NCBI RefSeq assembly: GCF_022427145.1
Contig: NZ_JAKSXN010000007.1
Location: 1-64,000 of the forward strand
DNA length: 64,000 nt
From: Paenibacillus timonensis
Lineage (GTDB): Bacteria; Bacillota; Bacilli; Paenibacillales; Paenibacillaceae
Direction of reading: 5' to 3'
The notes beneath the pieces were generated by a model. The model was given only the letters and a program-made list of their open reading frames with translations, was not told where the DNA came from and ran no database searches. A program made the position numbers and the translations under genes. Shown piece by piece: positions 24,879 through 34,616 of this stretch. Each line of letters opens with the position of its first letter. Within the stretch, counting starts at the first letter, position 1.

Positions 24879-25196
24879 ATGAATTTCGAGAGCGCGAAAA
24901 AGCGGTTCATTCCGATGAGCGAAACGATGTTTTACATCCTGCTATCTCTCCAGCAAGAGCGGCACGGGTACGGCATCATGCAGCATGTCAAGGAGATCAC
25001 GAACGATCGCATCGTTCTTGGTGCGGGTACGATTTATCAAAGCCTTGGCAAGCTCGAAAAGGACGGATTAATCGTGCCGACCCGGGAGGCGGACCGGAAG
25101 AAATTTTATGCAAGCACGGAGCTGGGCAAACAGATCTTGATGGAAGAAGCTAGGCGAATCCAAGAGCTTCATCATAATGTGGAGGGATTGATATGA
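24879..25196 (+). CDS. PadR-family transcriptional regulator
   Basis: The 105-residue protein is a typical small PadR winged-helix: MSETMFYILLSLQQERHGYGIMQHV, then GAGTIYQSLGKLEKDGLI (recognition helix and wing, about 49-66) and a short C-terminal dimerisation helix. PadR proteins repress membrane or efflux genes until a ligand binds. The partner DUF2812 gene overlaps its stop by four bases and is probably the main target, together with its own promoter. Confidence 0.94.
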   Translation: MNFESAKKRFIPMSETMFYILLSLQQERHGYGIMQHVKEITNDRIVLGAGTIYQSLGKLEKDGLIVPTREADRKKFYASTELGKQILMEEARRIQELHHNVEGLI

Positions 25197-25735
25197 GCGA
25201 AAACAGGGTCGAATTATTATCTGCATTTCGTTATGTGGTTCCGGCTCAGTATGAGCAGTGGTTCGAGGGATTGGCAGCTAAGGGTTGGCATCCAATTAAG
25301 GTGGGGCAATGGAGTTCCATAGCTATGCGCTTCGTCAAGGGAACCCCGGAAAGATACCGTTATGTCGTTGATTTGCAGGCAGTCCCTCAGAAAGGTTATA
25401 AGCAGATCTACGAGGAGTTTGGCTGGGAATACGTCGGCTGCATGTCAAACCTATTTGTGTGGCGTAAACCTTATGAGGATGAGCGTCCTGAGTCGTTCAG
25501 CGACGCGGAAAACTTGCGGGCCAGAAATCAGCGATTCGTTTGGGCAATCTCGTTCTCGTTGATCGTCGTTGCTATCGTGGCCACCCTGTTGACGGGCTGG
25601 ATCGTCTCTCACGCGTGGGATAAAGGCCAATCGATTTCATATGCGGTTGGGGCCGCTTTGGGTTGGGGTGTCGCATTTTATCTCGGCTCGGTCATGCGGA
25701 AAATCAAGCGGAGCGTGCGCAACGGGACTATGTGA
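25193..25735 (+). CDS. DUF2812 membrane protein
   Basis: The 180-residue protein shows the DUF2812 pattern GWEYVGCMSNLFVWRKP near 80-96 and an N-terminal half with EQWFEGLAAKGWHPIK. Two C-terminal hydrophobic segments (about 118-138 and 148-165) anchor it in the membrane. PadR-DUF2812 pairs are common in Firmicutes, but the protein has no known activity. It is translationally coupled to the PadR gene. Confidence 0.88.
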   Translation: MSENRVELLSAFRYVVPAQYEQWFEGLAAKGWHPIKVGQWSSIAMRFVKGTPERYRYVVDLQAVPQKGYKQIYEEFGWEYVGCMSNLFVWRKPYEDERPESFSDAENLRARNQRFVWAISFSLIVVAIVATLLTGWIVSHAWDKGQSISYAVGAALGWGVAFYLGSVMRKIKRSVRNGTM

Positions 25736-25805
25736 GAATGACATATTTTAGCTTGAAATAGCCAATACTCCCTATAGTTTCTATATTTATCTGGGAGGCG
25801 TGCAT

Positions 25806-27272
25806 GTGGGCAAGGGCAAGGCGGGCGAAAAGGGGATCTCGACGTTTCATTTAACGATGCTGGCGCTGGGGACCGTGGTCGGCGGTTCGTTTTTTCTCGG
25901 ATCCGGCGTGGCGATCAAAGCGGCCGGTCCCAGTATCATGTTTTCGTACATCTTGGGCGGTTTGCTGGTCTATGTCATCCTCTATGCCCTATCGGAAATG
26001 ACCGCAGCCGATCCGGTGCCGGGTTCTTTCCGCACCTATGCCGAACGCAGCTTTGGCCGGGGCGCCGGATTTATCACCGGCTGGGTGTATTGGGTCGGCT
26101 TGATTCTGGCGATGTCCAGCGAATCGATTGCAGCGTCGACCTTTCTGCGGGAATGGTTTCCGAACTTCCCGGAGGTCGCTATGGGCATGCTCATTATTGT
26201 GGGGATCACGCTGCTTAATTTGCTTGGGGCCAACTACCTGAGTAAGCTTGAGAGCGGCCTGGCGGCGGTCAAGCTGCTGGCGATCGTCGGGTTTATCGTG
26301 ATCGGCCTGGCCCTGATCGCGGGCTGGGTTCCCGGAACCCCTGCCGCAGGCACGGGGGAACTGCGAGGCGAAGCTTGGTTTCCCGGCGGATTTGCGGGGA
26401 TTGCGGGAAGTATGCTCATCGTGATTTTCACTTACGCCGGATTTGAGGTGATCGGACTAGCCGCCTCTGAGGTCGAGAACCCGAAGAAGACGATTCCCCG
26501 GGCCATCAATATGACCTTGATCAGCCTGGTTGCCCTTTATATCGCCGCCATCGCCGTGGTTCTTCTCTTATATCCAACGCAGGGGATGATCGCGGACCAA
26601 AGCCCGCTGGTACTGGCCCTGACCCGTTGGGGAATGGGATGGGCCGGGACGTTGATCAATATCGTGATGATTACGGCGATCCTGTCCACCATGCTGGCCT
26701 CGACGTTTGGTCTAGCCCGGATGCTGCGTTCGCTGGCGTCGGAAGGCCACGCTCCCGCATGGCTGAAGGACCGGCAGGATATCCCGTACAAGAGCATCCT
26801 GTTCTCCGGCGCCGCGATGCTGCTCGGCCTGGGCATGGGTTATCTGCTTCCCCAGCAGGTTTACCTCTTTCTGGTCAGCTGCGGCGGGTTTTCGCTGTTG
26901 TTCTCCTACTTTGTCATCCTGGCCTCCCACTACCGCTGGCGGCGGACGACGCCTTGCTCTCCTGAAGCGGCCTGTCAGCTTCCGGGTTATCCCTATACGT
27001 CTTGGGCCGGTCTCATCGGCATGGTCGGAATCCTCGTGAGCATGCCCTTCATTTCCGGACAAGGAACGGGACTGGTGGTCGGGTTGAGTCTGGTAGCGCT
27101 TCTCGCCGGGATCTATTGGATGAAAGAGAGATGGACCCGAGGGACGGTGCGGTCTACGCAACCACGGATCGCCGCGCCGCTAATGGAAGCGTCGGAGGAG
27201 ATCACAGGGAGTCGAGAAGGACGGAAAGCGGCTGGCAAAACGCCGGGCTCGACGACCAAGCCCCAAAAGTAA
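25806..27272 (+). CDS. Amino-acid permease, APC superfamily (YvbW/AAT-like)
   Basis: The GTG at 25806 is preferred because GGGAGG at 25793-25798 lies seven bases away; a GTG six bases earlier is too close. The 488-residue product has about twelve membrane segments, the start FHLTMLALGTVVGGSFFLGSG and the mid motif IVIFTYAGFEVIGLAASEVENPKKTIPRAI typical of amino-acid permeases. A charged, Arg/Lys-rich tail follows the last helix. It probably imports an amino acid. No T-box or other leader was recognised. Confidence 0.9.
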   Translation: MGKGKAGEKGISTFHLTMLALGTVVGGSFFLGSGVAIKAAGPSIMFSYILGGLLVYVILYALSEMTAADPVPGSFRTYAERSFGRGAGFITGWVYWVGLILAMSSESIAASTFLREWFPNFPEVAMGMLIIVGITLLNLLGANYLSKLESGLAAVKLLAIVGFIVIGLALIAGWVPGTPAAGTGELRGEAWFPGGFAGIAGSMLIVIFTYAGFEVIGLAASEVENPKKTIPRAINMTLISLVALYIAAIAVVLLLYPTQGMIADQSPLVLALTRWGMGWAGTLINIVMITAILSTMLASTFGLARMLRSLASEGHAPAWLKDRQDIPYKSILFSGAAMLLGLGMGYLLPQQVYLFLVSCGGFSLLFSYFVILASHYRWRRTTPCSPEAACQLPGYPYTSWAGLIGMVGILVSMPFISGQGTGLVVGLSLVALLAGIYWMKERWTRGTVRSTQPRIAAPLMEASEEITGSREGRKAAGKTPGSTTKPQK

Positions 27273-27303
27273 AATCGGATATAAGCGCCTGCTGATTTCG
27301 AAC

Positions 27304-27339
27304 GACCTACTCCGAGCCTTGTCGGGGAAGGTCTTTTTT
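27304..27339 (+). terminator. Rho-independent terminator after permease
   Basis: GACCT pairs with AGGTC, with an imperfect inner CCGA/TCGG extension, and six T bases follow. It lies 30 bases after the permease stop. Confidence 0.75.
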
Positions 27340-27421
27340 ATTGATTTCATCGTCGGTTCTTTTGTTCCGAACCCTTGCGTAGTAGAATGGGATAAAATGC
27401 CGGAAGAGGAGTGGATATGAA

Positions 27422-29391
27422 GTGGAAGCGCTACTGCTTGACGACTTTACCGGGTATCGTTTCCTGTCGGCCGTACAACTCTCGCCGAACGGGAGCTATG
27501 CCGCATATAGCGTGAAAACCAGCAATCCAGAGAAACAAGGATATCTCTCCGATTTGTGGATCACGTCCGTCGGGGACGGCCTAACCCGTCAGTATACGGG
27601 AATGGGGGATGTCGGTTCGTTTAGGTGGCTGGATGATGATACCCTTTTTATTCAGGCGGAGCGGGAGCATCCGGACAAGGAGCCGCACCCGCTTGAAGCG
27701 CAGACCCATTTCTACACCTTACGCCTGGATGGCGGTGAGGCGCTTAAAGCTTTTACGCTTCCGCTTCGGGTAACGGAAATATTGCCGCTCTCCGGCAACC
27801 GTTGGGCGGTGCGCGCCACGTATGACAACCTCTACCCAACCTTAGCGGGGCAAACGGACGCGGAGAAGGATAAGGCTCGGAAAACCTATGATGAAGAGCA
27901 AGATTACATCGTGATGGACGAAATTCCGTTTTGGCAAAACGGTGCGGGGGTCACCAACAAGAAGCGCAGCCGGGTTTATTTGTGCGATGCGGCAGAGGGA
28001 AGCTTGACGCCGATGAGCGGTCCTTCCTTTGACGTATCCCTCATGAAAGCGAATGAAGCAGGAACGCAGCTCCTGTACATCGGGGTGGAGTTTTCCGACA
28101 AAATGGAGCTGACGGATTCGCTCTGGACGGTGGACCTTAGCACGGGGCAGGCGCATGAACGGATTCCGGCCGGCACCTATCAGTTTCGTTCGGCTGAATT
28201 TCTGGGGGAGGACATCGTTTTCGCCGCTTCGGAGCGCCGGAAATATACGATTAACGAAAACCCGACATTTTCTCGGATGGACCCGCAAGGACGCATTATC
28301 CGCTTTGCCGACCCGGACCTGTCCTTAGGCAACACGGTAGGAACGGATTGCCGCTTGGGCGAAGGGCGCTGGTTCATGGTGGAGGAGGATGGCGTCTACT
28401 GTATCGTCACTGACCGGGCTTGTTCCCGCCTATGCAAAATCACTTACGACGGCCGTTCCGAGTTCCTCAGCCGGGCCGAAGGATCCATGGATGTGTTGGC
28501 CAAGAGCAGGGAGACGGTGGTGTTCACCGTCTGGACTTATCCTCTGGAGAAGAGACGAGGCTTACAAATTTCAATGATCAGGTTCTGCATGGAAAATACG
28601 TTGCGATCCCGCAGCCGCTCAGCTTCGTGAATAAGGACAGCGTGGAGATCGACGGCTGGGTGCTGTTGCCGAAGGATCATGAGGCGGGCCGAACCTATCC
28701 GGCGATCCTGAACATTCACGGCGGACCGAAAACCGTATACGGAACCGTCTTTTTCCATGAAATGCAGCTATGGGCGAATGAAGGATACTTCGTGTTATAC
28801 TGCAATCCGCGGGGCGGGGATGGTCGCGGGGACGATTTTGCCGATATTCGCGGCCGTTACGGCACGATCGATTACGACGATTTGATGGAATTCGCCGATC
28901 GGGCCTTGGCGGCCTATCCCGCGATCGACCCGCAGCGGCTGGGCGTTACCGGCGGCAGTTACGGCGGGTTCATGACGAACTGGATCATCGGGCATACGCA
29001 GCGTTTTGCCGCCGCCGTCTCGCAGCGCTCCATCTCCAATTGGATCTCGATGTGCTGTACCACCGATATCGGATATTATTTCGCCGTGGATCAAACCGCT
29101 TCTACGCCGTGGGACGGGGTGGAGCGCATGTGGGAACAGTCTCCGCTGAAGTATGCGGACCGCGTGCAAACTCCGACCTTGTTTCTCCACTCCGACGAGG
29201 ATTTCCGCTGCTGGCAGGTGGAGGCGCTGCAAATGTTTTCCGCTTTGAAAATGCATGGCGTGGAGTCGCGATTATGCTTATTTAAAGGCGAGAACCACGA
29301 GTTGTCCCGCTCGGGCAAACCGGCGCACCGGATTCGCCGTTTGAAGGAGATCTCGGCGTGGTTTAAACGTTATTTGCAGCCGGCGACGTAA
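27422..29391 (+). pseudogene. S9 prolyl-oligopeptidase-family peptidase, interrupted by one-base frameshift
   Basis: A GTG at 27422 opens a beta-propeller domain (LLDDFTGYRFLSAVQLSPNG at the start). The frame fails at about 28528, where FT should be followed by RLDLSSGEETRLTNF in the next frame; one missing base near ACCG explains it. The catalytic alpha/beta domain is intact to 29391: nucleophile Ser in GGSYGGF, Asp in HSDEDF and His in ENHELSR. Repaired, it would be about 656 residues, a cytoplasmic acylaminoacyl-peptidase-like enzyme. As read, it would be truncated before the active site. Confidence 0.88.
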
Positions 29392-29408
29392 CCAGGTCCT
29401 TTGAGCTT

Positions 29409-29447
29409 CGGCCGGTTCGGGAGATTTGGCATGGAAGGAACCGGCCG
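29409..29447. other. Inverted repeat between peptidase and TauE genes
   Basis: CGGCCGGTTC (29409-29418) and GAACCGGCCG (29438-29447) form a perfect 10-bp stem with a 19-base loop. There is no T-run on either side, so it is not a standard terminator. It may still end the peptidase transcript or be a protein site. Confidence 0.5.
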
Positions 29448-29516
29448 ATGGTGGTAAAGTAGACGGAGCATGTCCACCATGTCTTCAGGAATTTACCCCA
29501 GAAGGAGCTCGTGATC

Positions 29517-30254
29517 ATGGAGTTGCCCGTTCTTATCTTACTTGGAGTCGTCGTCGTATTAGCCGCCGGATTTACCCAAGGGCTGACGAGTTTTGGTTTT
29601 GCGCTGATCGCGACGCCGATCCTGGGGCAAATCATCCCGCTGCAGCAGACCGTTCCCATCGTCGTAATTTTGAGCCTCTGCACGAATGGAATTGTATTCG
29701 CCGGCTGTTACAAACACGCCGACATTCGTAAGATCTGGCTTCTGATCCTCTCCAGTCTGCTGGCGGCTCCGCTTGGAACGTATCTCTTGCTGTTTCTGAG
29801 CGGGGATACCTTGAAGCTGGCAACGGGTGTCCTCATTATCATTGTCGCAACGCTCCAGTTGGCGGGCAAATCGTTTCCGGTCAAGCGGGATAAGCTGGCG
29901 TACCTGCCGGTTGGCGCGTTAAGCGGGCTGTTGAATGGAAGCATCTCCATGAGCGGGCCGCCGGTTGCCTTGTTCCTGTCGAACCAGGGCGTAGGCAAGG
30001 AGACGTTTCGGGCGAATATTTCGGTTTACGGGATCTTCCTTAACATGGTGACGATCTTGACCTACCTTTACGGCGGATTGCTAACCCGGGAGACGCTCCA
30101 TTATACGGTATGGTTCGCCCCAAGCATGCTGATCGGCGTGTTCGTCGGCATCCGTGCGCTTAAGAAGCTCGACGAGCAGCGGTTTAAGCGAATCGCCCTG
30201 TGGCTGATCCTCGCGTCCGGCCTCTGGACGATCATCGGGGTCGTGACGGGGTAA
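29517..30254 (+). CDS. TauE/SafE-family sulfite or anion exporter-like protein
   Basis: The ATG at 29517 follows AAGGAG with 9-base spacing. The 245-residue protein has about eight membrane segments and the family signatures GFTQGLTSFGFALIATPIL (about 19-37) and GALSGLLNGSISMSGPPVALFLSN (about 129-152). Family members export sulfite, sulfoacetate or related organosulfur anions, or act as permeases of unknown specificity. Nothing nearby identifies the substrate. Confidence 0.88.
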   Translation: MELPVLILLGVVVVLAAGFTQGLTSFGFALIATPILGQIIPLQQTVPIVVILSLCTNGIVFAGCYKHADIRKIWLLILSSLLAAPLGTYLLLFLSGDTLKLATGVLIIIVATLQLAGKSFPVKRDKLAYLPVGALSGLLNGSISMSGPPVALFLSNQGVGKETFRANISVYGIFLNMVTILTYLYGGLLTRETLHYTVWFAPSMLIGVFVGIRALKKLDEQRFKRIALWLILASGLWTIIGVVTG

Positions 30255-30441
30255 ACCGACCGGGATTGGGCAGGAAGTTCCAGCCTCGCAGTACAATAAA
30301 TCGGCAACAGGATATGATGTGGTGGTGTATCCGATTTTTCATACATAAAGTAGTTTAGTAATCGTTCGTTAGCTTTTAAGGGGGATCGGCGTGATAAGGA
30401 TGGAGCAGGCGGTTGAACGGGACATTGAGGAGGTTTAATAG

Positions 30442-30963
30442 ATGGACAACTTAAGCGTTACATCCCTGGTTTGGCTGTTTCTCGTGACTTTCGTCATCCA
30501 TGACATGGAAGAGATTATCTGGGTGGGGCCATGGGCGAAGCGGAATCGGCAGAAGGTCACGGTGACGGTCCCAGCGCGCATGAAACGTTCGTTGACGCAG
30601 ATGCTTAACATCACCAGCAGTCAATTTGCCGTGGCTGTACTGCTGGAATTTATCGTCTTTGTTCCGTTTACGCTGATGGCGGCGGAGCAGGGGAGGTTCT
30701 TTATTTTTTTATCGTTTAACACGTTATTCTTCTTGCATGTGTTCACCCACGTGGCCCAGTCGTTGTATCTGAAAATGTACACGCCGGGCGTCGTCACCGC
30801 CGTTCTGATTGTGCTTCCTTATTCGCTATTGTTATTTAACCGGTTGCTCTCGGAGAACCTGGTTACCTGGGGAGAAGTCCTGCTGAGCATTCCGGTTGGG
30901 CTGCTTGTCGTGCCGCTGGTGCTGGTCGGCCACGAACTGGGCAAACGATGGGTGAAATCTTAG
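30442..30963 (+). CDS. HXXEE-motif membrane protein
   Basis: The 173-residue protein has the defining HDMEE motif at about residues 20-24 inside the first membrane region, plus later FLHVFTHVAQSLYLKMYTPGV and GHELGKRWV. It has about five membrane segments. The family name reflects this motif, which resembles a metal-binding site; no activity is known. GAGGAGG lies upstream of the ATG. Its stop overlaps the stop of the convergent gene. Confidence 0.82.
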   Translation: MDNLSVTSLVWLFLVTFVIHDMEEIIWVGPWAKRNRQKVTVTVPARMKRSLTQMLNITSSQFAVAVLLEFIVFVPFTLMAAEQGRFFIFLSFNTLFFLHVFTHVAQSLYLKMYTPGVVTAVLIVLPYSLLLFNRLLSENLVTWGEVLLSIPVGLLVVPLVLVGHELGKRWVKS

Positions 30964-31673
30964 GCGCCGGATCGTTTCTGCTCGCGCAACCGGTTCAGCA
31001 GACCCTTCATGCGGGCAGGAATTTCCCGCTTCAGCTCTTCCCAGCTGACCAGCAAGTCGGGCGTCCATTCGAACGGCATATAGGTGCCAGCGATGTCGAA
31101 CCGGAAGCCGCGGAGGTGCTCGGCTGCCAACTCGTCGGCATCGGGCAGCGTCTTGTACGTGCCGCGCAGCATGTCAGGCTCCAGAACGCCGTCTTTGCCC
31201 GCATGCTCTCCGGTCGCTTGATGCAAGCTCGGAAGCAGGTCAAACAACTCGCGGAGCGGAGAGTAGGCATGTTTTCCCGGTTGGCAGTACAAGCTGATGC
31301 GTCCATCAGACCCTACATTCGTTTTGCCGGGGGCGATGCCTTTCAGGTACGTCCCGTGGAAGCTGGCTTCGCAATCCACGACGGTACCTTGCGGAGACAG
31401 GAAGATCCACATATGTTCCAGATCGTAGAGATGGGTAATGTCGTAATCCCAATAAACCGCATATTCGATCACAGCCCCGACACGTTCGCCGTCCACCTCC
31501 AGCATCCGCTTGAACGAGGGAGACGGTCCGGTTTCGGTCAGCACCGTGACGCCGACCCGGACGGGACGGAATGGCTCGCGTTCGTCGATCAGCATGCGCG
31601 GGATATGATGAAAGGCCAGCTCCCGCCAATTGACGTTATACTCCAGCATGTTGAAAGCCTCCTTCGGTTTCAT
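30960..31673 (-). CDS. Hypothetical protein (possibly Vps62-related fold)
   Basis: The ATG at 31673 is chosen over an upstream GTG because GGGGAGAG lies six bases before it. The 237-residue soluble protein has no signal peptide. The stretch VIEYAVYWDYDITHLYDLEHMWIF resembles a conserved core I associate with Vps62-like proteins of fungi and bacteria, but this is a weak recollection. No catalytic motif is evident. Its stop overlaps that of the convergent HXXEE gene by three bases (30960-30963). Confidence 0.55.
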   Translation of the reverse strand: MKPKEAFNMLEYNVNWRELAFHHIPRMLIDEREPFRPVRVGVTVLTETGPSPSFKRMLEVDGERVGAVIEYAVYWDYDITHLYDLEHMWIFLSPQGTVVDCEASFHGTYLKGIAPGKTNVGSDGRISLYCQPGKHAYSPLRELFDLLPSLHQATGEHAGKDGVLEPDMLRGTYKTLPDADELAAEHLRGFRFDIAGTYMPFEWTPDLLVSWEELKREIPARMKGLLNRLREQKRSGA

Positions 31674-31807
31674 TTTCTCTCCCCAGCCTAGCACACGTTG
31701 TTAATCGCAGTATTAACCTCAATTATAAGGTTTTTCCTATAACGATCCCTGGTTCTTTAATATAATGTTTGTGAACGAAATTACATACCTATAGGAGCGT
31801 GAGGGTT

Positions 31808-32428
31808 ATGCAAGAAATATTCAAGCAAGTTCCGTTGTACCGGTTTTTGGCTTATTGTCTGGACACGAACAGCCCACGACGTATTCTGGATTGCGGGGCA
31901 GGCGGGGACATGCCTCCCTTGAGCCTGTTTAGCGCTTACGGTTTTACCACTTACGGCGTCGATGCGGATCCGGTGCAATGTGAATTGGCTAACGACTATG
32001 GCCGGCGAAAGGGCCAAACCCTGAACATCCGCCAAGGGGATATGCGCCAATTGGACTTTCCGGATCAATCGATGGGATTCGCCTACTCGTACAATTCGAT
32101 TTTCCATATGCGTAAAAAAGAGGTCCAACAATCGGTCGAAGAGTTAAAACGCGTCTTGATGCCGGGCGGCCTGATGTTCGTTAATTTTTTGACGACGAAC
32201 GACTTCCGCTGCGGGCAAGGACCCGATGTAGGCAACCACGAGCACGAACAATTTGACGATGATCTGCCGGTCATTCATTCCTATTACGAGCCGGGGGAAC
32301 CGGATGCGCTTCTGAGCGATATGGAGATCCTGTACAAAGAGGACAGGGTGCTAGAAAGAATTTTTGAAGGAGAACGCATCAGACAAGGCTTCGTCGATTA
32401 CATTGTTAGAAAGAAAGCGATTTCATGA
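31808..32428 (+). CDS. Class I SAM-dependent methyltransferase
   Basis: The ATG at 31808 has AGGAG 10 bases upstream; a GTG at 31799 is too close to it. The 206-residue enzyme carries motif I ILDCGAGGDMPP (about 26-37), the acidic strand-2 end in TYGVDADPVQ and motif IV region DFPDQSMGFAYSYNSIFHM. It should methylate a small molecule or protein using S-adenosylmethionine in the cytoplasm. A TATAAT box lies at 31761-31766. The substrate is unknown. Confidence 0.85.
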   Translation: MQEIFKQVPLYRFLAYCLDTNSPRRILDCGAGGDMPPLSLFSAYGFTTYGVDADPVQCELANDYGRRKGQTLNIRQGDMRQLDFPDQSMGFAYSYNSIFHMRKKEVQQSVEELKRVLMPGGLMFVNFLTTNDFRCGQGPDVGNHEHEQFDDDLPVIHSYYEPGEPDALLSDMEILYKEDRVLERIFEGERIRQGFVDYIVRKKAIS

Positions 32429-32574
32429 TTGGGGGTAGCTTTCCCCGCCGAGTCCAGTGTATCATAGATTTGTAATACGGCATGAATATCATTTTTCGAC
32501 ATCCGACCCGGCTGGAGATCGTCCATATCCAAAGCTGGGTCCAGTTATTTCAGGAAGAGAAAGGATTGAAGCTG

Positions 32575-33090
32575 ATGGATTCACTGCTGATCCGTCCGGC
32601 AAGGCTGAACGACATCGAAGGCATTCGCGAGGTGGCCGTGGAAACCTGGAACAGCACGTACGAAACGATTTATCCGGAACATTTCATCGCTACGTACTTG
32701 ACACATGCCTATGCCAAAAGCAGTCTGGAGCAAAGTATTACCTTGGATGAGGCGCAATCGTCTCGCAAGTTTTTGGTTGCGGAATGGGAAGGGGAGATCG
32801 TCGGTTTCGGCCAATTGTCGGAGCCGGATGAAGGAGTCAGCGAACTGACCCGACTCTATATCTTAAAGGAGCATCAGCGCAAGAGCATCGGCAAGCATTT
32901 GCTGAACGAGCTGATTCGCCAGAACCCCTTGATTAAGGAAATTTACGCCTGGTGCGAGCGCGAGAACGGCATCGGCACGCTCTTTTATAAATCCAATGGA
33001 TTTGTGTATACCGAGGACAAGGAAGAAGTATTGTTCGATTACCGAACGATGATGGCTAAATTTGTGAAGCGCATTGAAGTACGGCAATGA
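32575..33090 (+). CDS. GNAT N-acetyltransferase
   Basis: An ATG at 32575 preceded by AAAGGA gives the usual GNAT start LLIRPARLNDIEGIREVAVE; an in-frame ATG at 32482 would add 31 residues and cannot be excluded. The 171-residue product has RLYILKEHQRKSIGKHLLNEL (about 88-108) and a C-terminal GTLFYKSNGFVYTED. The acetyl-CoA loop has RKSIGK instead of the more usual RGxGxG, still acceptable. The acceptor is unknown. Confidence 0.83.
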   Translation: MDSLLIRPARLNDIEGIREVAVETWNSTYETIYPEHFIATYLTHAYAKSSLEQSITLDEAQSSRKFLVAEWEGEIVGFGQLSEPDEGVSELTRLYILKEHQRKSIGKHLLNELIRQNPLIKEIYAWCERENGIGTLFYKSNGFVYTEDKEEVLFDYRTMMAKFVKRIEVRQ

Positions 33091-33130
33091 AACCTGAAAC
33101 CGAGGAAAGCTAAGTGGAGATGGGAATAAA

Positions 33131-33922
33131 TTGACCACTAACCTGATAATTGTATGTATCCTAACCATGATTATTCATGCAGCTGAGACCCTATCGTATT
33201 CGATCCGTTATGCCGGCGTGAAATTGAACAAAATCGTGGTTGCTTTGTCTCTGACCGGGATCGTCGTGCTTGTATCCAGAACGGCGAATATGCTTCAGGC
33301 ACCGATGACGGCCACGTTTATCGATTATGCCAAGAAGCATCCCGATTTTCAGGTGATGGATACGTTGCGGATCATCCTGTTGGCCGGTTCTGCCGGAACG
33401 CTGCTGGCGATGTTCCTGTTTCCCACCTGCGTGAATCTCTTTGAACGCGTGATCGCCAAGTTGGAGGTGGCAGGATCCCTGCCCAAGCTGGTCACGAGCG
33501 TATCGGTCACGCAGCTTAAAAACGCAAGGCATTATTTCCGCAAACCCAGCCTGCGCCTCCGTTCCTTTCGTCTGCTGGGGGTGCCTAAACGCTTCGTTTT
33601 GCTGAATATCGCGGTGACCGCCATTTATACGGTCGGCGTGTTGGCTTCCTTGTACGCCGCTTATCTGGTGCCGGCGCTGAGCACGACCGCTTCGCAAGCG
33701 TCCGGCATCATAAACGGCGTGGCAACCATCTTGTTGACGATCTTCATCGATCCGCAGCTCGGGCTGATCACCGAACGCGCGCTGCATCAGGAGGAATCCC
33801 GGCAGCAGCTCGGGAGGATCTATATTTTATTGATGGGCGCGAGATTTCTGGGGACGCTTGTGGCACAAGCGATAATCCTGCCGGCAGCCCATTTGATCGC
33901 CGTGGCGGTGCAATGGATCTAG
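33131..33922 (+). CDS. amj: Amj-family lipid II flippase
   Basis: The 263-residue protein begins at TTG and has about six membrane segments, with TTNLIIVCILTMIIHAAETLSYSIRYAGV at the start and SRTANMLQAP near residue 49, the pattern of B. subtilis Amj (YdaH). Amj is an alternative to MurJ that moves lipid-linked peptidoglycan precursor across the membrane; in B. subtilis it is induced by envelope stress. The name rests on recognised sequence pattern and length. A NUDIX gene follows directly. Confidence 0.88.
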   Translation: MTTNLIIVCILTMIIHAAETLSYSIRYAGVKLNKIVVALSLTGIVVLVSRTANMLQAPMTATFIDYAKKHPDFQVMDTLRIILLAGSAGTLLAMFLFPTCVNLFERVIAKLEVAGSLPKLVTSVSVTQLKNARHYFRKPSLRLRSFRLLGVPKRFVLLNIAVTAIYTVGVLASLYAAYLVPALSTTASQASGIINGVATILLTIFIDPQLGLITERALHQEESRQQLGRIYILLMGARFLGTLVAQAIILPAAHLIAVAVQWI

Positions 33923-33951
33923 ATCACTTCGATATGAAAGGTTGCGATGCG

Positions 33952-34578
33952 ATGTCGGACTCGGTTCCGCAACAGTTATGGCTGGAATGGGCCAAGCAAA
34001 TTCAGGCGATTAGCCAGGCGGGGTTAGCCTATTCCAAAGATATGTATGACCTTGAGCGTTTTGAGATGCTCCGCGAACTCAGCGTGGACATTCTGGCCCG
34101 TTATACGGAAGTAGAGACGGATAAAATAAAGTCCCTGTTTGCCGGAGAAAGCGGGTATGCCACCCCGAAGGTTGACGTTCGCGGCGCGGTATTTCAGGAT
34201 GACCGGATTTTACTCGTCAGGGAACGCATCGATGGGGCTTGGGCCCTTCCCGGCGGTTGGGCGGACATCGGTCTTTCGCCCAAAGAAGTCGTTGTCAAGG
34301 AAGTGAAGGAAGAAGCCGGTCTCACCGTCGTCCCCGTGCGATTGCTGGCCGTGTTGGACAAGAAATTCCACGAGCATCCTCCCGAAGCTTTCCATATCTA
34401 CAAAATGTTTATTTTGTGCGAGATTGCAGGGGGCCAAGCGCAAGCCGGAATGGAGACGCTGGAAGTCGGATTCTTCGGCCGGGACGAATTGCCGCCGTTA
34501 TCCATCGGAAGAAACACGCCGAAGCAGATTGAACGATTGTTCGACCTGTGTCACGAAACCGAAGTATGGCTTGATTAG
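33952..34578 (+). CDS. NUDIX hydrolase with NUDIX_N2 N-terminal domain
   Basis: The ATG at 33952 is preferred, with AAAGG 10 bases upstream; in-frame ATGs at 33913 and 33934 are alternatives. The 208-residue protein has an N-terminal helical segment (LWLEWAKQIQAISQAGLAYSKD) typical of the Nudix_N2 domain, then a Nudix box GGWADIGLSPKEVVVKEVKEE in which Lys replaces the usual Arg of the RE pair. It is probably a cytoplasmic nucleotide-sugar or ADP-ribose pyrophosphatase-like enzyme. Confidence 0.85.
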   Translation: MSDSVPQQLWLEWAKQIQAISQAGLAYSKDMYDLERFEMLRELSVDILARYTEVETDKIKSLFAGESGYATPKVDVRGAVFQDDRILLVRERIDGAWALPGGWADIGLSPKEVVVKEVKEEAGLTVVPVRLLAVLDKKFHEHPPEAFHIYKMFILCEIAGGQAQAGMETLEVGFFGRDELPPLSIGRNTPKQIERLFDLCHETEVWLD

Positions 34579-34616
34579 GCACACCGATCCCGATGAAGGA
34601 AGGCAGGTCATTTCTC

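Noticed and set aside
30391-30438. Fifteen-codon leader frame before the HXXEE gene
   Set aside because: It has a G-rich site and contains the next gene's Shine-Dalgarno, so translational coupling is possible, but it is too short and featureless to call a gene.
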